Positions 61,230 through 64,000 of a DNA stretch of 64,000 nt are shown here, in pieces. The DNA is from Roseicyclus persicicus (GTDB lineage Bacteria > Pseudomonadota > Alphaproteobacteria > Rhodobacterales > Rhodobacteraceae): the NCBI RefSeq assembly GCF_012395815.1, contig NZ_JAAZQQ010000001.1, positions 248,001-312,000 of the forward strand. The letters are read 5' to 3'. The position numbers were made by a program, and so were the translations under genes. The notes under the pieces are model-generated. The model worked only from the letters and a program-made list of their open reading frames with translations, did not search any database and was not told the origin of the DNA. Position 1 is the stretch's first letter, and every line of letters begins with the position of its first letter.

Positions 61230-62042
61230 ATGACACTTTCCATCCAGGGCAAGACCGCCATCGTGACCGGGGCCGCGAACGGCGTCGGCCTCGCCATCGC
61301 GCGGCATTTCGTGGACCGCGGCGCGCGCGTCATGTTCGCCGACCGCGACAAGGTGCGGCTGGCCGACGAATGCGGCGAGATCACCGACGACGCGTCGCAG
61401 GTGCAGTATTTCGCGGGCGACCTGCGCGAGAAGCTGACCATCGAGAACCTCGTCTCGGCCACCATCGACGCCTTCGACGGCATCGACATCCTGGTGAACG
61501 CGAGCCGCCAGATCCTGCGGACCGATCCGCTGGATCCGGCCGACACCACGGTCGAGGGGCTGCTGGAACAGAACATGTTCACCGCGCTGCGCCTGAGCCA
61601 GGCGGTCGCCCGGCGCATGATCGCGCGCGCCGAGGCCGACCCGCGCGACGGCGACGGGGCCATCGGCTCGATCATCAACGTGTCCTCCATCGCCGCGCGG
61701 CGCACGCACCCGGACCTGCTGGCCTATTCGGTCGCCGCCGCGGCGCTGGACCAGACCACGCGGTCGCTGGCGCTGGCGCTGGCGCCGCACCGCATCCGGG
61801 TGAACGGGGTCGCCTTCGGGTCGATCATGTCCGCGAGCCTGAAGGCGTCGCTGGGTGAGACCTCGGGCCTGCGCGAGGAAATCAAGCAGAACACTCCGCT
61901 GGGCCGCATCGCCAGCGCCCGCGAGGTGGCCGGCGCGGTGCAGTTCCTCGCCTCGGAGGGCGCGGGCTTCATCACCGGCGAGGTCATCACCGTGGACGGC
62001 GGCCGCACGCTGCTCGACAACGTGACCTTCGCCGCGCACTGA
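61230..62042 (+). CDS. SDR-family protein lacking the catalytic lysine
   Basis: 270 residues. Rossmann start TAIVTGAANGVGLAIARHF, NVSS with the catalytic Ser in IINVSSIAARR, and the C-terminal ITVDGGRTL are normal for a classical SDR. The active-site YxxxK reads YSVAA: Tyr is kept but Lys is replaced by Ala. NNAG is altered to VNAS. It may be a binding or scaffold protein, or use another proton relay. Follows the RsmC-like gene by 30 nt. Confidence 0.88.
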   Translation: MTLSIQGKTAIVTGAANGVGLAIARHFVDRGARVMFADRDKVRLADECGEITDDASQVQYFAGDLREKLTIENLVSATIDAFDGIDILVNASRQILRTDPLDPADTTVEGLLEQNMFTALRLSQAVARRMIARAEADPRDGDGAIGSIINVSSIAARRTHPDLLAYSVAAAALDQTTRSLALALAPHRIRVNGVAFGSIMSASLKASLGETSGLREEIKQNTPLGRIASAREVAGAVQFLASEGAGFITGEVITVDGGRTLLDNVTFAAH

Positions 62043-62050
62043 GGCCCGGC

Positions 62051-62632
62051 TCAGCCCGCCTGCACGTCGCAGGGCAGGGGGCCGGGCGGGAAGTCGGCCC
62101 AGCCCCAGAACGCGCCCTTCAGGCTGTCGGGGTCCGGCAGCACCACGATGTAGTCCGACGCGCCGCGCGGGACGTGGCCGAACCCGATGGAGGCGCCGGC
62201 CGCGATCGTCCCCGCGACGGGCGCGTCGGGGCGAAGCCCGGTCCGCACCGCCACCGGGGCGCCGCGGTAGCCGATGCAGCCGCTCTCGAAGGGCTCGCGG
62301 ACGGGGATGTCCTCCATCAGCCGGTAGGGTTCGACCGCGCCGGGGTCCGACAGGGCCGTGCGGGCGGTGTCGACGGCGCAGCCCTCCTCGGTCTCGCGCG
62401 CGCGGATCTCGGCGACCAGCGCGGCGAGGTCGGGCCGCAGGTCGGGCGCCCGGGTCGTGCAGTCGGCGTTGTCGAACAGGGCCTGCCCCAGCGGCGAGGT
62501 GAAGCAGTAGCCGGCGCGGTCGAAGATCAGGTTGCGGGCGAACCACCAGTCCTCGCAGAGCAGGTCCTGCGCGGCGGCGGGCGCGGCGACCCACAGGGCG
62601 GCGAGGCATCCGAGGGCGGCGTGGCGGCGCAT
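62051..62632 (-). CDS. DUF4453/YARHG secreted protein
   Basis: 193 residues. Signal peptide (MRRHAALGCLAALWVAAPAAA), then a YARHG-type domain CEDWWFARNLIFDRAGYCFTS with surrounding cysteines, and a C-terminal SH3-like part (about 110-190, with GFGHVPRGASDYIVVLPD). DUF4453 proteins are common in Rhodobacteraceae; the function is unknown, probably cell-wall associated. Convergent with the SDR gene, 8 nt apart. Confidence 0.82.
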   Translation of the reverse strand: MRRHAALGCLAALWVAAPAAAQDLLCEDWWFARNLIFDRAGYCFTSPLGQALFDNADCTTRAPDLRPDLAALVAEIRARETEEGCAVDTARTALSDPGAVEPYRLMEDIPVREPFESGCIGYRGAPVAVRTGLRPDAPVAGTIAAGASIGFGHVPRGASDYIVVLPDPDSLKGAFWGWADFPPGPLPCDVQAG

Positions 62633-62708
62633 GGCGGGATCTCCGGCGGGGCTGCGCCCAGCTTACGGCACGCCGGCGGCTGCTGTCGATCCGGTCCCGT
62701 CAAACGCG

Positions 62709-62734
62709 AACCCCCGGCCGTTGCGGGCCGGGGG
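62709..62734 (-). terminator. Hairpin terminator candidate after trcR
   Basis: CCCCCGGCC / GGCCGGGGG with a 6-base loop (62711-62734). Read on the minus strand it is followed by TTCGCGTTTG, a weak T-rich tail. It lies 30 nt after the trcR stop. Confidence 0.6.
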
Positions 62735-62763
62735 CTGCGGGGGGATTGCGCGGCGCGGGACGT

Positions 62764-63537
62764 TCAGCGGCGGCGGCGATCGTCCTCGTCGTCCTCGTCC
62801 TCGTCGTCGGTGTTCGGCAGGTTGAACAGGCTGTCGGCGTCCAGCGCGGCGGCGCGGCGGGTGGTCTCGTCCTCTTCATCGTCCTGCGACAGCGAGAAGG
62901 TCTCGAGCCCCGCGATGGCCGAGGGGATGCGCGGCTCGGGCGCCATGCCGAGGCTGGTTTCGGTCGACACCAGCTTCATCCGCTCGTCGTCGGTCATCAC
63001 GCCGCCCTCGCGGGCCTTCTTGGCGTTGGCCTTCTGCACGGCGGCGTCCAGTTCCGACTGCTTGCACAGCCCCAGCGCGACCGGGTCGATGGGCTGGATG
63101 TTGCCGATGTTCCAGTGCGTGCGCTCGCGGATGGTCTGGATCGTCGGCTTGGTGGTGCCCACCAGCTTGGAGACCTGTCCGTCCGACAGCTCGGGGTGGA
63201 ACTTGACCAGCCACAGGATCGCGGCGGGGCGGTCCTGCCGCTTGGACAGGGGGGTGTAGCGCGGGCCGCGGCGCTTTTCCTCGCCGACGGCGGCGGGGTT
63301 GTGCTTGAGACGGAGCTTGTAGGCCGGGTCGGCCTCGCCCTTGGTGATCTCGTCCTGCGTCAGCTGGTTGTTGACGATGGGATCGAAGCCCTTGACGCCC
63401 TGGGCCACGTCGCCGTCGGCGATGCCCTGCACCTCCAGCTCGTGCAGCCCGCAGAAATCGCCGATCTGCTTGAAGCTCAGCGTGGTGTTGTCCACGAGCC
63501 AGACGGCGGTGGCCTTGGCCATGATCGGTTTGTTCAT
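62764..63537 (-). CDS. trcR: Cell-cycle transcriptional regulator TrcR (DUF1013)
   Basis: 257 residues. KATAVWLVDNTTLSFKQIGDFCGLHELEVQGIADGDVAQG at the N-terminus is the DUF1013 helix-turn-helix signature. LSDGQVSKLVGTTKPTIQTIRERTHWN is a second HTH-like segment. The C-terminus is acidic (DDEDEDDEDDRRRR). TrcR is an RNA-polymerase-associated regulator found across alphaproteobacteria. The start at 63537 is the usual MNKPIMAKATAVWL. Divergent from the RNase T2 gene. Confidence 0.9.
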   Translation of the reverse strand: MNKPIMAKATAVWLVDNTTLSFKQIGDFCGLHELEVQGIADGDVAQGVKGFDPIVNNQLTQDEITKGEADPAYKLRLKHNPAAVGEEKRRGPRYTPLSKRQDRPAAILWLVKFHPELSDGQVSKLVGTTKPTIQTIRERTHWNIGNIQPIDPVALGLCKQSELDAAVQKANAKKAREGGVMTDDERMKLVSTETSLGMAPEPRIPSAIAGLETFSLSQDDEEDETTRRAAALDADSLFNLPNTDDEDEDDEDDRRRR

Positions 63538-63665
63538 CGTGATCCGTCCTTCAGAAATGCCTTCTCCCCTGCCGGGCGGGCCGGCGGCGGAGCCTGTCCG
63601 CCATTCCTCGATTTCGGGGAAATCCCCGCGTATATAGGCCCCGGCCGTCACGGAGGGAAGAGGAA

Positions 63666-64000
63666 ATGCGGGCACTGGCTTGGGCGCTGATCTGGCTGGG
63701 CGGCGCGGCGCTGGCCGAGGGTGAACGCGCGGGGGCGTTCGATTACTACGTCCTGTCGCTCAGCTGGACGCCGTCGTGGTGCGCGCTCGAGGGCGACGAC
63801 CGCGGCTCGCCGCAATGCGACCAGGGGCAGGGCTACGGCTTCACCCTGCACGGGCTCTGGCCGCAGTACGAGGACGGCTGGCCGAGCTTCTGCCCCACGT
63901 CCGAGCGCCCGCCGTCGCGCGCGCAGACCGGGGCGATGGTGGACATCATGGGGTCGTCGGGGCTGGCCTGGCACCAGTGGCGCAAGCACGGGTCCTGCAC
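63666..64000 (+). CDS. Ribonuclease T2-family protein (3' truncated by window)
   Basis: The first 111 residues are visible; the frame stays open to the window end. Signal peptide (MRALAWALIWLGGAALA), then FDYYVLSLSWTPSWC, the CAS-I motif TLHGLWPQY and the CAS-II motif WRKHGSC, with the catalytic histidines in HGLWP and KHG. It is a periplasmic or secreted RNA-degrading enzyme giving 2',3'-cyclic ends. GGAGGGAAGAGGAA precedes the ATG. Confidence 0.9.
   Translation, partial: MRALAWALIWLGGAALAEGERAGAFDYYVLSLSWTPSWCALEGDDRGSPQCDQGQGYGFTLHGLWPQYEDGWPSFCPTSERPPSRAQTGAMVDIMGSSGLAWHQWRKHGSC

Overview
The window is a GC-rich (roughly 70%) chromosomal segment of an alphaproteobacterium, almost certainly a member of the Rhodobacteraceae (Rhodobacterales). 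Pointers to this are a SAM/SAH-type riboswitch in front of metK, a CcrM-type GANTC methyltransferase with GANTC sites in its own promoter, a TrcR (DUF1013) regulator, COQ9, an aa3-oxidase subunit IV peptide, ClpS, a DUF4453/YARHG protein and the miaB-phoH-ybeY-corC-lnt-metK order. No tRNA, rRNA, transposase, integrase, prophage or CRISPR array was seen. It reads as stable core chromosome with small lineage-specific insertions.

Layout. 1-6.4 kb: a MoxR ATPase (cut by the window edge), DUF58, DUF4159 and a membrane protein with a MIDAS-like motif form one envelope-associated operon. 6.6-7.4 kb: a small zinc protein and a HemJ/CopD-like membrane protein. 7.5-11.8 kb: glycolate oxidase glcD-glcE-(membrane protein)-glcF. 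11.9-15.5 kb: a secreted trypsin-like protease, an Hsp20 with a sigma32-like promoter and a ROSE-like leader, an MFS transporter and a glycosyltransferase-like protein. 15.6-25.4 kb: the miaB/phoH/ybeY/corC/lnt/metK housekeeping block, interrupted by an OmpA protein, a lipoprotein and a Tat-exported amine-oxidase-like flavoprotein. 25.4-31.1 kb: an EEP nuclease, a cardiolipin synthase, a site-2 protease, trmB and a class III aminotransferase.

31.2-35.1 kb: a five-gene envelope/polyamine-type cluster (two zinc-ribbon DUF4178 proteins, a small membrane peptide, DUF350, and a membrane-anchored aminopropyltransferase). 35.2-38.5 kb: an MhqD/MhqO-like hydrolase and dioxygenase pair, a secreted protein, a periplasmic rhodanese and an SMR-type protein. 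38.6-44.1 kb: a SoeABC-type sulfite dehydrogenase locus with an alpha/beta hydrolase inserted between A and B. 44.3-45.5 kb: a BciB-like 8-vinyl reductase behind a PpsR-like dyad, which hints that the host makes bacteriochlorophyll. 46-49.3 kb: a cupin_4 oxygenase, a tiny Tat-exported repeat peptide, a membrane-anchored winged-helix protein and small secreted proteins. 49.4-57.2 kb: rnhB-ccrM, a Sua5-type tRNA modification enzyme, an acyl-CoA dehydrogenase with an MBL hydrolase, the aa3 oxidase subunit IV with a lipoprotein, rpsU and COQ9. 57.3-64 kb: a quinone oxidoreductase, a CDP-alcohol phosphotransferase, a HAD hydrolase, clpS, an RsmC-like methyltransferase, a degenerate SDR, a DUF4453 protein, trcR and a truncated RNase T2.

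Two families of non-coding structure stand out. (1) Three loci (about 1478-1568, 29567-29634 and 58288-58380) carry runs of three or four adjacent palindromes. Each palindrome is centred on a CT..AG core, but the arms differ. (2) Six copies (plus one decayed copy) of a dispersed element have a conserved tail beginning GAGTATTT, in most cases preceded by a G/C hairpin. They sit mostly at gene 3' ends. Neither family encodes protein and both deserve a genome-wide look.
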